DNA of 25,408 nucleotides from Antrodiella citrinella (taxonomy: Eukaryota > Basidiomycota > Agaricomycetes > Polyporales > Steccherinaceae): positions 1 to 25,408 of the forward strand of contig SGPM01000369.1 in the NCBI GenBank assembly GCA_004802725.1, written 5' to 3'. Below are positions 1-10,115 of this stretch, in pieces. The position numbers were made by a program, and so were the translations under genes. Positions within the stretch are counted from its first letter, which is position 1. Every line of letters begins with the position of its first letter. The notes under the pieces are model-generated. The model had not been told where the DNA came from and did no database searches. It saw only the letters and a list, made by a program, of their open reading frames with translations.

Positions 1-85
1 GTCCGGAGATGTCCGAGTTTCGTCAAAACTGAACCGGGACGTCGCAAGAGGGGTTGGGGTGAAAGGATAGAAGGAGATAGAAGAA

Positions 86-209
86 GTCCGATGCACCGTA
101 GAATCGAATCGAAGGGGTCCGACACATCGTAGAATCGTATAGGAAGGGTCCGACGTATCGTAGAATCGACTCGAAGAGGTCCGAAGTGCCGCGGAATAAT
201 GCTAAAATG
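86..209. repeat. 31-bp tandem repeat (minisatellite), about 3.5 copies
   Basis: Units begin with GTCCGA at 86, 117, 148 and 179, exactly 31 bp apart. The first three share a core of the type CGTAGAATCG, and the fourth is degenerate after its first ten or so bases. Two further GTCCG words occur at 1-22 without the spacing. No gene overlaps it. Confidence 0.8.
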
Positions 210-666
210 GTCTCCTATGGGCGTATCCGGTACCAGCGAGCCGTGGGTCTCATCAGCGCATGCATTTCTCGCTCCTTTCTTTGACTCGTCTTGCACCTCT
301 CCCTCATTCTTTTGATTCTTCTTACTCCCAATCACTCATATCTTCATAGGTTCACCCTCTTTTGTCACCCTCTAGTGCTGTCCCCTTGGAGCCAACTCTC
401 TCTCAGTCGGTCTGCTCCCCTCCGAGTCGAAGTGCGAGCGCTGGGTGGGTACGTTTTCAACTTCCATTCTATCTTCTCACATCCGCGGCATGGCTTTGCT
501 TGTTCAGATCCAGACCACATATTCTCCGACCCCATTACGTTCCCTCCAACAACACTGTGCTCATAGGTCGCCACCTGAAGACTTTAATGTACCCTTGGAC
601 GATTCTGCTTGTGTTGGAGGCGGCAAGTTCGGTGTTGGGGTAGCTCGGTAGCGGTACATCAGTTCG

Positions 667-805
667 GTATGTTCTTGCATTCATTATAACAGTTCCTCAT
701 GCTGACACTGTCTTTTAGGAAGAGTCCTGGTGTGCTTGCTGCGAGGTATGTGCATTGTCTCCGACTTTGAGGTATTGATACTGATATAATTATGCGTCAT
801 CTCAG
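667..805 (+). other. Two candidate introns of an unidentified transcript
   Basis: GTATGT at 667 pairs with TTTTAG ending at 718 (52 bp), and GTATGT at 746 pairs with CTCAG ending at 805 (60 bp), leaving a 27-nt exon at 719-745. Sizes and consensus match the introns of the confident genes in this window. Every upstream frame meets a stop before 667, so no long protein spans the junctions. It may be a non-coding RNA, the tail of a decayed gene, or chance. Confidence 0.2.
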
Positions 806-1427
806 CCCATTCTCGATTGGCTTCCTGAGGTTTCCTGATGTTGATAGTGTGTCTATAATATATAGAGTAGGCTGAGTAGTATAGTTTACGTAGATATCAG
901 TGTCTCAATATACTGCTTTTGTTTTTCTATATCAAACCGTGTTATGAATGTGGTCCAATGTCTGAGTGATCCATATAATTCTGCTGCGAAAAGGTGTGAA
1001 ACTCAATGATTCAGCTCTAATCAGAAGTGAACTCTCGTGATATCACCCCGGACCTTGCTAGTCACAAGGGATTAGCATAATGGGGGTGACGGACATAATT
1101 AAAGTGAATCAGCTAGGATTACGGGAATTCCTCGTGATTAGAGAAGTATGTTTTTCCTGATGTATACATCGCAAGCGATGGCGTCCGCCAAGGTGGGTGG
1201 GATGGCAGCGGGTGGAGGCACAGGAATGCCCGCTGTGTTTGGAGGAGCTTGCATTACAAGACCAAGATCATCAAGCGCCGAAGTTGCGATGGGCTGGTAT
1301 TAATCCAAAACTCGGCCTTATGTTACGGAAACGATGTCGAAATGATCGCATTGGTGTATAGAACAAATCGTATATACTCGAATTCGCAAAACGGTATCAT
1401 AAGTAGTGCTATTAAGCCATCGCGCGC

Positions 1428-1447
1428 CCGGCGCTTATTGGCGCCGG
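1428..1447. repeat. GC-rich inverted repeat (hairpin)
   Basis: CCGGCGC at 1428-1434 is followed by a 6-nt spacer and its exact reverse complement GCGCCGG at 1441-1447. It lies in a stretch without a gene, and no terminator or transposon role can be shown. Confidence 0.5.
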
Positions 1448-1635
1448 AACGCGTAACCTTGCAGCACAAGAAATACCAAACGCGTGACGGAATGAAGCAT
1501 ACGTACAGATACGGATTCGAAAGGCGAACACGATGAGCCCTTACACGCCCCAATCCGACAACAATTGGCGGAGAAATACGCGATTTACTGCTGTACCCGC
1601 CAAAATTTGACGGGTCCGCGTGTCCCGATTTGGCA

Positions 1636-1710
1636 ACCCGTACCCATACCTGCCGGCACCCGTACCCGTGACCCGCGCGGGTATCGCCGACCCGTGGTGC
1701 GCACTACGTC
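1636..1710. repeat. C-rich ACCCGTACCC repeat block, possible hAT subterminal region
   Basis: ACCCGTACCC occurs at 1636-1645 and again at 1658-1667, followed by more ACCCG/GGGTA words including the self-complementary ACCCGCGCGGGT. Such arrays are common near the ends of fungal hAT elements, and this one lies just before the hAT-derived ATG at 1723. I found no matching inverted copy downstream of the hAT 3' exon, so the assignment is tentative. Confidence 0.3.
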
Positions 1711-1722
1711 CCACCCACATCA

Positions 1723-2112
1723 ATGCCTCACGTCTCAGCTATTTGGAGTCCAGCGCCGACACCCGCAAGTAGGTCGGCGGCACACTCACAAGCCCAGGGG
1801 TTCAAACGCATCAAGTCTCTCCTCCGCACGGTGTCGCAATCGTCTATCTCGGCAGCGAGTTCGAGTTCGTCAGGCTCAAGCACACCTTCCACACCCGAGC
1901 AAACACCGACACCTGCAGTAGCAAGTCAAGATACTGCTCTTGACGAGGCAAGATGGCAGCAGAAGCAGGATGACCTGGACGGGCAATTCGTCGACGAAGA
2001 ATGGCTCTGTTACGAGCGTGCAAGTAATCTCCATCGGCAACCAGACGACAACGTAGACGACAACGACGATCTCATTGTGGACCCAGAGTTCGATCTCTGC
2101 ATATTTTGGCAG
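1723..2112 (+). pseudogene. hAT transposase fragment, exon upstream of the insertion
   Basis: The reading frame opens at the ATG at 1723 and runs through a Ser/Thr/Pro-rich segment and an acidic segment to EFDLCIFWQ, where a consensus donor (GTATGT at 2113) follows in phase 0. In fungal hAT proteins an 'FWQ' type motif directly precedes the YPLL-RIALDVLPAQASAVPCER dimerisation block. That block is found 8 kb away at 10153 in the matching phase. The BED finger and RNase-H-like catalytic core expected upstream of FWQ are absent, so the gene was apparently truncated or internally deleted before the second transposon arrived. The hAT identity of this exon rests mainly on the FWQ motif and on how well it joins the downstream exon; the disordered N-terminal part by itself is not diagnostic. 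Confidence 0.55.
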
Positions 2113-2161
2113 GTATGTGACATACAACAACTCCTTCTTCCGAGTATGTTACTTATTGACT

Positions 2162-2176
2162 CATCAGGAAAAGTGC
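2162..2176 (+). repeat. Left terminal inverted repeat of the Plavaka element
   Basis: The sequence CATCAGGAAAAGTGC is the exact reverse complement of 10116-10130. The match stops immediately outside (T on this side, G on the complemented other side), which fixes the outer boundary. Inward it continues imperfectly to the TTATAAG word at 2184-2190. Confidence 0.85.
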
Positions 2177-2221
2177 CACGCCGCTTATAAGCCCTTGTAA
2201 GCTAATATAATATCCGCAATG

Positions 2222-2303
2222 CATTACAAGGTCCGTAATTCTTGTGACAGGTTGGCAATACATTACAGAGACCTAGAGCTTCATTATACGACATTATAAG
2301 GTC
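2222..2303 (+). repeat. Subterminal repeats, left end
   Basis: Three related direct words of the form CATTA[C/T]A[A/G][G/A]G start near 2222, 2261 and 2293, and the opposite orientation (GTCTGTAATG) follows at 2301-2310. Related words (GGATTACAAGACATG at 9994, AGACATTATA at 10021) occur at the other end. Clusters of short subterminal repeats are typical transposase-binding sites in CACTA-like elements; that role here is inferred. Confidence 0.5.
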
Positions 2304-2316
2304 TGTAATGCATGGT

Positions 2317-2810
2317 AACAGTCCGTCACCGTCACGGACCCTGGTAAGACATTTTCGACAATGCAATAAATTCGGTACCTTGTATGTTGGTATCAGTGGT
2401 AGTGCAGCCAGACCCACGCTTGTCCGATATCCTGCTCATTGTACACCCTGCCTGAAAGAACTGAGAACAAGACAGAGCAAGATAATATTCACGAGGGTCT
2501 GTGCCATACATCACGTTGAACAGTATCCATTCGAGTCTACAACAAAGCCACAAGCAGCGAGAACTGAGCAAGACGCACAAGTAGGCGGATCAAGATGTCA
2601 CATGGTGTCGAAGAATAACGAGGACGAGTGAGGCTTGAAAGAGCAAGTACGAAGGCGAGGGAGAAGACGTAGGCGAGCTTGGAGAGCAGATGTGTTGATA
2701 GTACTTGATACAATCAACTGCTGGACAGTTGGCAGCAAAGAGCGAAACATCCCTGAGTAGTTACAACATCAGCATACACATAAACTCAACGAGACAAAAA
2801 GGAAAGGACT
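2317..2810. other. Element interior without a recognised gene
   Basis: This lies between the left subterminal repeats and the DUF6698 stop codon. Short open frames on both strands resemble nothing I know. It presumably holds the DUF6698 3' untranslated region; the 5' half of the shared transposon end is at its left. Confidence 0.4.
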
Positions 2811-4891
2811 TTAATCGTCGTCTAACTGCGCAGTCGATGAACGCGAGCCGTTCGCTGATTCGGTGTCGTGACGCGCAGCCCCCCTCTGCATGGCAACAAA
2901 CTGCTGGGCCTCGGCGTTATCCATGGCAGCGAAAGCGGCGGTGAGTCGACTACGACTTGAGATGACCTTTCCGTTTTGCTGGGCCCCATGGTCGCTCGTA
3001 TTCACACGCCGATTGAAGATCTTCCTGTTGTAATGATTGTTAATGTCCTTAGTATACAACGGGGTACGCAAAACAAGTGTCACGTACAAGTCCCACCACG
3101 CTAGAGTGTCCCAGATCCATTTTTTCTCGCTGGCCGACTTGCTTTTGTCGTTGCTGTCGAGGAGGCCGAGGATATCATAGTAGAACGCCCGACCTTCGAA
3201 CTTATCGTCGGTCGCATCCCAGCTCGGCTGAGCATTGAGTATGAATCGTGCCTAGATGAACAGTTGCCATGGTGAAACACACAACAGATTTCAATCAGTA
3301 CACGCACCAGGGTAGCAATATACGCAATATGGCGTGGATGGACGCGCATCATTCCATGTATCTGAGCATTGCACGCTTTTCCCGAGGAAAGACCGTCTCC
3401 TAGCTTGGTAGCTGTGCGACCTCCGGTGAATATGTGACGGAAACACTGGTCCGATGTGGGTCATGTTAGCGACAGGTAAGTTCAAGCAGATCCAACGCAT
3501 CGACTTACCGCAAGAAGAAACGGGCCCTTCAATAGGCCCTGACCTGAATCATCCGCTTCGTCCACGTCGTAGACGAACATGGGATAATCTTCATGCGTGA
3601 TCGCAATCTTGCCATTGAGGACATCTTCGCAAAATCTATCAAAGATACCTTAGTACGATAAGGTGAAAATATCATCACTCACTGTTGCGGACGAGAGTCA
3701 AAATCATCAATAAGCCCTGAAGGGCATAGCATTTTGGCAGTGGAAATGTGCCAAACCCACGTTTGGATTTATCGCGATTGCTAGGAAGGAACGGCTCAAA
3801 GCCATCAACAGGCATAAGATATGTCATTGCGTCATATCGAAGTGAACCCAAATCATTTGTGCGGGCGTGGCGAGCTTTATCGTCCATCTGGTCACGCATA
3901 AAATGCTCATGTCAACTATGTGTGGCATCAGATACGTGACTCACATAGTACAACAGATCTGTCAGCGCAGCTTCGTTGCCTGGCATCTTGAACAGAGGCA
4001 GCAATCGCTCGAGCTGAGGGCAGATCTGGCAGAGCTTTGCATATACAAAGCAGGCCTCTTTCCTACTACATGTATGTGAGTCAGAGGCCCGTAGAACACA
4101 AAGCAGACAGAATACAAGAAACGTACGTGGGAATAATGTCATCCTCGAAATCCTCGTCATCGGAATCAGAGTCAGATGCCTCCGAAAATTGCATTCCCAG
4201 AGGAAACCAGTATGCGAGAGAAGAAAAAAGTCCAAGGGCCCTGACGCAGTACATGCCAGCTTTCTTGAATGGCTGAAGTATCTTGCCTGCATCTCTAATA
4301 TGAGTGCATATATGCGGTCATCAGTGAAGATTGAATGGATGAAGATGTATTGGATACACACCTGTCAACGTCCCTGGAATCTATGGCCCACACGAGGTCC
4401 TTGAAGTCTTTCCATAGCTCCATATCATCTTCGTCCAGCTCGTTCGCCTGTTCAGATGATTGTTCATCTTGGCGTTGAGGTTCAAGTTCGACGTCGTCAT
4501 CGTCGTCGTCCTCTTCATGAGATCGGATCTTGTCCATGTCATTGGTCTAATTGAAGAGTCAGTGATAGATGGTAGTTAAGTTCAAAATGACAGGACTCAC
4601 GCGTCTACCTATGCTGCACTGTGACGGCCCGGGTCCAGGTCCGGGATCGGACTGGGCCATTGCTTGTATGCGCCGTCGTTTGTTCGGAGGGGGGCTGCCA
4701 TTGGGATTACGCGTCAAGTGTTTCTTTGAGGACTTTCCACGCGACTTCTTGCCTGCCTGCTTGGACCCGAAAACTGTCTGGCTCTGAACAGCCCGACGAG
4801 TCTGTTCCCCCGGGTCGCTAGAGGTTGGAGGATTGCGAGCATGGGCAGGGTTACTCACAGGTTTTACCGATCGCTGAGCTTGTAAAACCAT
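2811..4891 (-). pseudogene. DUF6698-domain protein carried by the transposon (one frameshift)
   Basis: Nine exons: 4891-4601, 4546-4362, 4294-4127, 4065-3945, 3887-3683 (or from 3905), 3635-3509, 3445-3308, 3251-3088 and 3024-2811. All junction phases agree. The N-terminal ~100 residues are disordered and basic, with two NLS-like runs (KKSRGKSSKKH at 48-58, KRRR at 71-74), followed by an acidic patch. The rest matches the DUF6698 family of Agaricomycetes, of unknown function, with hallmarks such as ELWKDFKDLVWAIDSRDVDR, the LCPSGL block, CFRHIFTGG and DTLAWW. In exon 5 the frame changes between RGFG and the next block (about 3748-3752). One nucleotide seems lost, since the summed exons are one base short of a multiple of three. 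It is transcribed divergently from the transposase, and nuclear location is inferred. Expected length without the lesion is ~537 aa. Confidence 0.8.
3746..3754 (-). other. 1-nt frameshift in the DUF6698 gene
   Basis: Reading leftward on the minus strand, frame A encodes NRDKSKRGFG up to about 3752. The continuation with family character (HISTAKMLCPSGL) is in the frame offset by one, starting at the same place. Frame A runs on into unrelated residues and a stop near 3675. No intron with usable splice sites fits there. A single-base deletion, or a sequencing or assembly error, explains it. Confidence 0.7.
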
Positions 4892-5106
4892 GGTGGGAAT
4901 GTGAGAGGTGAGGATGGTGGTGGTCCGGATGAAAGAGAAGAGACTACAATGACGTTCGTCTTATATGACGCGATCACGTGTGTCATTTTGAATGAGCGCG
5001 ACGCGCGACTGATCTACAGTGCTTATTGGACTCTACTCTTTCAGTCGTCGTTTACACGATGAGAATGAAATTCTTTCTCATCATTCCATTACTTCTCATC
5101 TCAATA
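4892..5106. promoter_or_regulatory. Divergent promoter shared by DUF6698 and the transposase
   Basis: Only 215 bp separate the two start codons. On the minus strand an ATATAAG TATA-like word lies at 4966-4960, about 70 bp before the DUF6698 ATG. A palindromic CACGTG lies at 4975-4980, and an ATTGG (inverted CCAAT) at 5025-5029. The motifs are seen; their function is inferred. Confidence 0.5.
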
Positions 5107-5716
5107 ATGCTGTTTACATGCCGCCCCTGCCGTCAGTCATTCAAGAATGAACAAGGCCTCGCTCAGCATCAGCGACGATACTGCCGAGAAATTGTCAAGT
5201 TTACCGCGGCGTCACTGAAGAAAGCTTCAAAACACAAAGTTTGTGGTAATGAGGATGGTTTAGATCGTTCAGGAGGAAAGATCCGTAGGAAGGACAATGG
5301 AACATCTGTTGAAGATGAGCGGAAACACGTTCGGGAGAATAGACATCGTAAAGTACGTTGTTTGAGCTGATTATATGCGCTCACTTACACATACAACAGC
5401 AGGGTTTGGACGAACAGCTCCCGCACAAGGAGCCTTCACATAGTTTTCCCCCTACTGAGGACATTGCACGGCCTCCATCTCCTGAGATGCCGGTATCTCT
5501 GAGCCGCTCTGGTCGTCAAAGAAAGATGCCAGCTGCTCTACGCGATTTTCTTCCATCGTCTACTGCTGGACTCCCTTCCCATATCCCACGACCACAACGA
5601 CCAGCTCCGAAGCCAGCTAATCCTCCTCTGTTGACTGCACCAGTCAACTCTAGCAGTACTTCAGCTTCTCGTGAGGTGACCCCTCTAGTCGAGGCTGTAG
5701 AGCCTCAGTATTTCGT

Positions 5717-5760
5717 GTCTGAGCGAAATGCATTTGGCGTCTGAGCGAAATGCATTTGGC
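5717..5760 (+). repeat. Exact 22-bp tandem duplication causing the transposase frameshift
   Basis: Positions 5717-5738 and 5739-5760 are identical. Both encode SERNAFGV-like peptides in different frames. 22 is not a multiple of three, so the frame entering from exon 2 ends at the TGA at 5742-5744. Dropping one copy joins codon boundaries exactly (5738 to 5761) and leads into the conserved downstream frame. The second copy contains an ATG at 5728 that opens the downstream reading frame. Confidence 0.9.
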
Positions 5761-8700
5761 GTCTTCCGGTCATATGTCGATATTAAGCCCACCATGGATC
5801 CGGAGGAAGAGCTCGAGATAAAGAATTTATGCGACGCACCTGCCTTTCTGGATGCCATTGAGAGCCGTCGTCGTCTCAACCCACTCCAAGGATTTGGTCG
5901 ACGCCTCAAAGAGGGCATTTCGGCTATGAACATCTTTGCCCCCTTTCAAAATGTGTCGATATTTCGTCTCATGTACTGGCAGAACACTGGCTCGACGACA
6001 AAATCTGCTGGTGAACTAGATCGGCTCGTCAACGAAGTACTCACGGCACCTGATTTTGACCCGAATGATCTCAAAGAATTCCGCGCCGCTCGTGAGCTCT
6101 CTCGACTCGATGACGATAAGGAGGAGGAGGACGAGTTTTTCCCTGCAAAGGATGGCTGGCGAAAAGCCTCGATCAAGATCCCGCTACCGAAAGAGGGTGT
6201 CAAGTACTCCTCCGAGGACAAGGCTCCGCAATTTGAGGTCAAGGGTCTCGTCTATCGCCCACTCCTGGAGACGATCAAGGCAGCATACAGCGACCCTGCT
6301 GCACAGATGTACCACTTCATCCCGCATAAGCTCTTCTGGCGACGACAATCTGCTCGACAATCAACGTCTACCAATCCTGATCTGACCCCTACTCCAGTGG
6401 ATGACACCTCAACGGCAACACCTCCGCCCCACTCTGAACCTTCAGAACCATCTCATCCTTCTGATGGTCCTGAAGTAGAGCACATCCGGATCTTCAGCGA
6501 GGTCTACAACTCTGATGCTATGCTCAAGGAAGATGCAGCAATCCGTGCTCAACCTCGCAGCCCTGAAGACCCTGCAGATCTCGAGTATGCTGTCGTCCCG
6601 ATGCTCTTTTACTCGGACGCAACCAGGCTGGCCAATTTTGGGACTCAGAGTCTTTGGCCAATCTACCTATTTTTTGGAAGTCTCTCGAAGTACGTTCGTA
6701 GCAAGCCCTCCGCCATGGCAGCTCAACATCTCGCTTATATGCCTACTGTGAGTGATATAGTTCAAAACTTTGTTCGCCTACTGACACATCTTGTCTAGTT
6801 ACCCGATGGCCTGCAGGATTTCTACAAAACATTCTATGGCAAGTCCGCAACTGCAGCAACACTCAAATTCTGTAAACGTGAGTTGTTACAGCGCATCTGG
6901 CTTCTCCTCCTGGACAAAGACTTCATGGAAGCCTACGAACACGGGTTCGTGATGTTATGCGGTGACGGCATAAATCGGAGATTATTTCCTCGGGTTTTTT
7001 GCTACTCTGCCGATTATCCAGAGAAGTGAGCTCTCGTTCTCTGTGTCGTTACATCTTCTGACTTATCACACTAGAGTTCTCTTGGCATGTCTTCGCTTTC
7101 TGGCCAAATGTCCCTGTCCACGGTGCTACATCAAGAAAAACTTCATGTCGGCAATGGGAACCGTAGCAGATGCATACCGGCGTGCAAAACTCCGTATCGA
7201 TAACACACATATCCAGGACAAGATTTCACGTACTCGTGGTTGGATGTTCGAGCAAGGTCGTGGCGCAGCTAGTGCAGCTATCGAGCGTGTTCTTGAGACA
7301 CGGTCTCTCTTCCCTAACAGGGTAAGTCCCAAGATTCCGTCTTTGTCGTGGTGATAATAGACTGATCATAAACAGAGCGCGTTCTCGGAACGCTTTGCGC
7401 GATTCAACTTCAACTTCTATGCTATGTTTGTGCCGGATTTGATGCACGAGTTCGAGCTGGGTGTGTGGAAGGCAATACTGATCCACCTCCTTCGTATACT
7501 CCATGCCCAAGGTGGGGACACTGTCACTGAATTCAACCATCGGTACATCAACTTTCAAATTGTTCTTGTTATGTTCAGACTCATTAATTCGATAGATTTC
7601 GGAATGTTCCAACGTTCGGTGATGCTATCCGTCGATTTGCTGAAGATATCTCTGCTTTGAAGAAGATCACAGCGCGGGATTACGAAGACATCTTGCAGGT
7701 GCGTAATGTTCTCCTCTCATGCACAGATTTCACTGATATCATTACAAAGTGCATCATTCCTGTATTTGATGGTCTACTCCCCGAACCGCACAACTCGATT
7801 GTGATGGACATGCTCTTCGAACTCGCCAACTGGCACGCCCTCGCCAAACTTCGTCTACATACCGAAGAAACTCTGACCCTGCTTGAGAACTCTACCCAAA
7901 CACTCAGCGCAGCAGTGCGAAAGTTTCAACAGACGACATGTCGGCATTACGATACGCGTGAATTGCCCAAGGAACAAGCTGCCCGTGGACGACGTACAGC
8001 AAGGACGTCGGCGAAGAAAGGTGCCGTGTCGGCAACTTCGGGCAAAGGGAAATCTCGCGCTGAAGGGCCAAAACGCAAGGAGCTCAACCTTTGCACGTAT
8101 AAGTGGCATTCGCTTCCAGACTACGCAGCCACAATAAGACAGTTTGGCCCGTCAGACGGATTTACGACCCAGCAGGTAGGTTCTTTTGGGTTGCATTGTG
8201 CTTTACTTACTTTAATTCATTGAACCACTTAGGGTGAATGCGAGCATCGCCGCGTCAAGAAGTTCTACCCTCGTATCAGCAAGAAGCAGACAGCTTACGA
8301 AATTGCCATGCAAGCCGCTCGAGAGCGCAAAGTCCAACGTATTCATAAGCATGTCCTCGCTGTCAAGAAACGCAACGCAGAAGCTCGACGACGGGAACAA
8401 GCAGCGCAACGGGCAGAAAACTCGAGCCATCCGATCCCACGACGCAATCCAGCATTGGAGTGCGATTTGCAGGAGGAATTGCCCCCATCGTCTCCAACGA
8501 AGCACCACGAGATGTCTGACTCGGATCGTCACTGGCTATACCTTCCTCGTTGGGTGGAGCACAACTCTGACGATCCCGCTATGCAGGTATGATTGTCTGA
8601 CTTCGCTTCGTACTGTGACGCGGATTTCTGACTTGTCTATGTCTGACATTCTCAGGAATTCCTACCTCAGTTGAAGAACCATCTCCTTGCCCGAGTACTT

Positions 8701-9574
8701 GGTCGCGCTTTCGACGGGGACGAACATGCTTTCTCCGACAAGGATCGCACTTACCTCCGCTTCCGTCAAGACAGGATCTACTTTCACCAGACTCTTCGCA
8801 TTAATTATACAACGTACGACATGCGCCGCGATCAAGACGTCATTAATCCTCGTACCCACTCCGATATCATGGTCCATGCTCATGAGGACGACTCGGACAC
8901 CGACATCAGTAGTCAACACCCGTACTGGTATGCCCGCGTCATCGCCATCTTTCACGCGTACGTCCGTTTCGATGGATCTAGGACACCAGACATGCAACAA
9001 CAGGACGAATATCAGCGGATGGAATTCGTTTGGATTCGCTGGTTCGGACGTGATCTCGAAACCCCGGGAGGATTTGAGACGCGCCGACTGCATCTTGTCG
9101 GGTTCATTGGCGAGAACGACACAGCAGCTTTTGGTTTCCTCGACCCGAAGGAAATCATTCGTGGAGTTCACCTCATACCGGCGGGTGCATATGGGCGTAC
9201 AAGGGAACTGCTTGCGCCATCACCACTGGCTCGTCGAGACGAAGATGAGGATGAAGATTGGGTACGATTCTACGTGGGGATGTGAGTGTTTTTTTCATTG
9301 CGCTCGTTTCAGTTGTCTGAACGCCAGCTAGATTTGCGGATAGGGATATGTTCATGCGATTCCTTGGTGGCGGCGTTGGACACAGCAATTCAACACCAAA
9401 CTGGGTGCATACAAAGGTCAACACATCTCTGACCGTGAATGATGATCGTATATTCGAACCCAATGGCGACGGGTCGGAGCGGCTTGGCCCTCAGGCATCA
9501 AACTCATCTCTGCTTCAGGAAGACCCGGACAACATCGCTGTGGAGGACTCGGATGACGACTCGGACTCGGACTC

Positions 9575-9651
9575 GAACGACGATCAACCTCTGGATGAAG
9601 AAGAAGACGACTCGGATGCCGGTATCGAAGACGAGAACGACGATCAACCTC
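9575..9651 (+). repeat. 60-bp-period direct repeat in the transposase acidic tail
   Basis: The 17-bp word starting GAACGACGATC occurs at 9575-9591 and at 9635-9651. The surrounding DNA encodes a repeated NDDQP-[L/P]-[D/N]E motif within a Glu/Asp-rich C terminus. It likely grew by local duplication and keeps the reading frame. Confidence 0.6.
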
Positions 9652-9830
9652 CAAATGAAGACGATCGCGCCAGTGTCGAAGACGAGGTCGTAGACTACGG
9701 GTATGCTTCAAGTTCGAGTTCGGACCCAGATGGGTCAGATGAGGAGGGCCCCGAAGGAGAGCTCGAGGGTAACGGTCACGATGTCGGCGATGATTTAGAC
9801 GACGAGCTCGAAGGATTCGGTCATTTGTAG

Positions 9831-10115
9831 TATTATCCAATGCATTTGGTTTCTAGACGACAATCAGGCTTCACAAGTATGAACATCGCCAGTTTGTAAG
9901 TTCCACACTGGCAGCGACTTTCGCTGATAGTACCGCTCCTACGAACCTTGCCTGCGAATGTATGCGACTATAACACGGCACAAGAATTGTAGTGGATTAC
10001 AAGACATGATCAGAATGTCAAGACATTATATTGCATTCTCTGCAAAAACGGCTGGTGGCAAGTCTCGGAATTCTCCGGGTCTCTTGCAAGGGCCGCAATG
10101 TCTTATAACAGTCCT
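9831..10115. other. Transposase 3' flank and right subterminal region
   Basis: There is no open frame of note. It carries the right-end subterminal words (GGATTACAAGACATG at 9994-10008, AGACATTATA at 10021-10030) and CAATGTCTTATAACAGTCC at 10096-10114. The last partly repeats, in direct orientation, the left-side word TAATGCATGGTAACAGTCC at 2306-2324. Confidence 0.5.

Larger units (their letters stand above)
210..1722. other. Gene-poor stretch with no recognisable protein
   Basis: No open reading frame here resembles a known family. It holds a pyrimidine-rich segment (about 280-420) that looks like promoter or 5' leader DNA, a pair of well-formed candidate introns (667-718 and 746-805), an AT-rich tail near 840-960, a GC-rich hairpin (1428-1447), and a C-rich block of ACCCGTACCC repeats (1636-1710) just before the hAT-derived exon. 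Much of it may be decayed transposon sequence. Confidence 0.5.
5107..9830 (+). pseudogene. Plavaka transposase (CACTA/EnSpm-like), broken by a 22-bp duplication
   Basis: Ten exons: 5107-5352, 5403-6747, 6799-7025, 7075-7321, 7376-7542, 7596-7698, 7750-8175, 8233-8586, 8656-9281 and 9332-9830, with introns of 49-69 bp and consistent phases. The N terminus has a C2H2-like finger (CRPCRQSF..H..H..C), then a Pro-rich linker with SGRQRKMPAALRDFLP. The core has the family blocks LFYSDATRLANFGTQSLWP, a zinc knuckle CPCPRC, and FVPDLMHEFELGVWK. The last resembles the D-x2-H motif of TNP2 transposases and is a likely catalytic Asp site. RDMFMRFLGGGVGH precedes a long acidic tail. Expected length is ~1,405 aa once the 22-bp duplication at 5717-5760 is discounted; as it stands, the frame stops at 5744. 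The ATG at 5107 directly precedes the finger; in-frame upstream ATGs at 5071 and 5077 would add a hydrophobic stretch and are less likely. Confidence 0.85.

Noticed and set aside
291..651. Overlapping plus-strand frames in three phases
   Set aside because: Composition is pyrimidine-driven, none resembles a protein family, and no frame is favoured or joined by splicing.
1041..1089. Short inverted repeat TCACCCC...GGGGTGA as a miniature transposon or hairpin RNA
   Set aside because: The match is only 7 bp with a 35-bp spacer, with no target duplication or second copy; chance is enough.
5107..9830. KDZ (Kyakuja-Dileera-Zisupton) transposase, also common in these fungi
   Set aside because: The KDZ CxC-type cysteine clusters and core motifs are not seen. 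The N-terminal C2H2-like finger and the SDATRLANFG, CPCPRC and PDLMHEFELGVWK blocks fit Plavaka.
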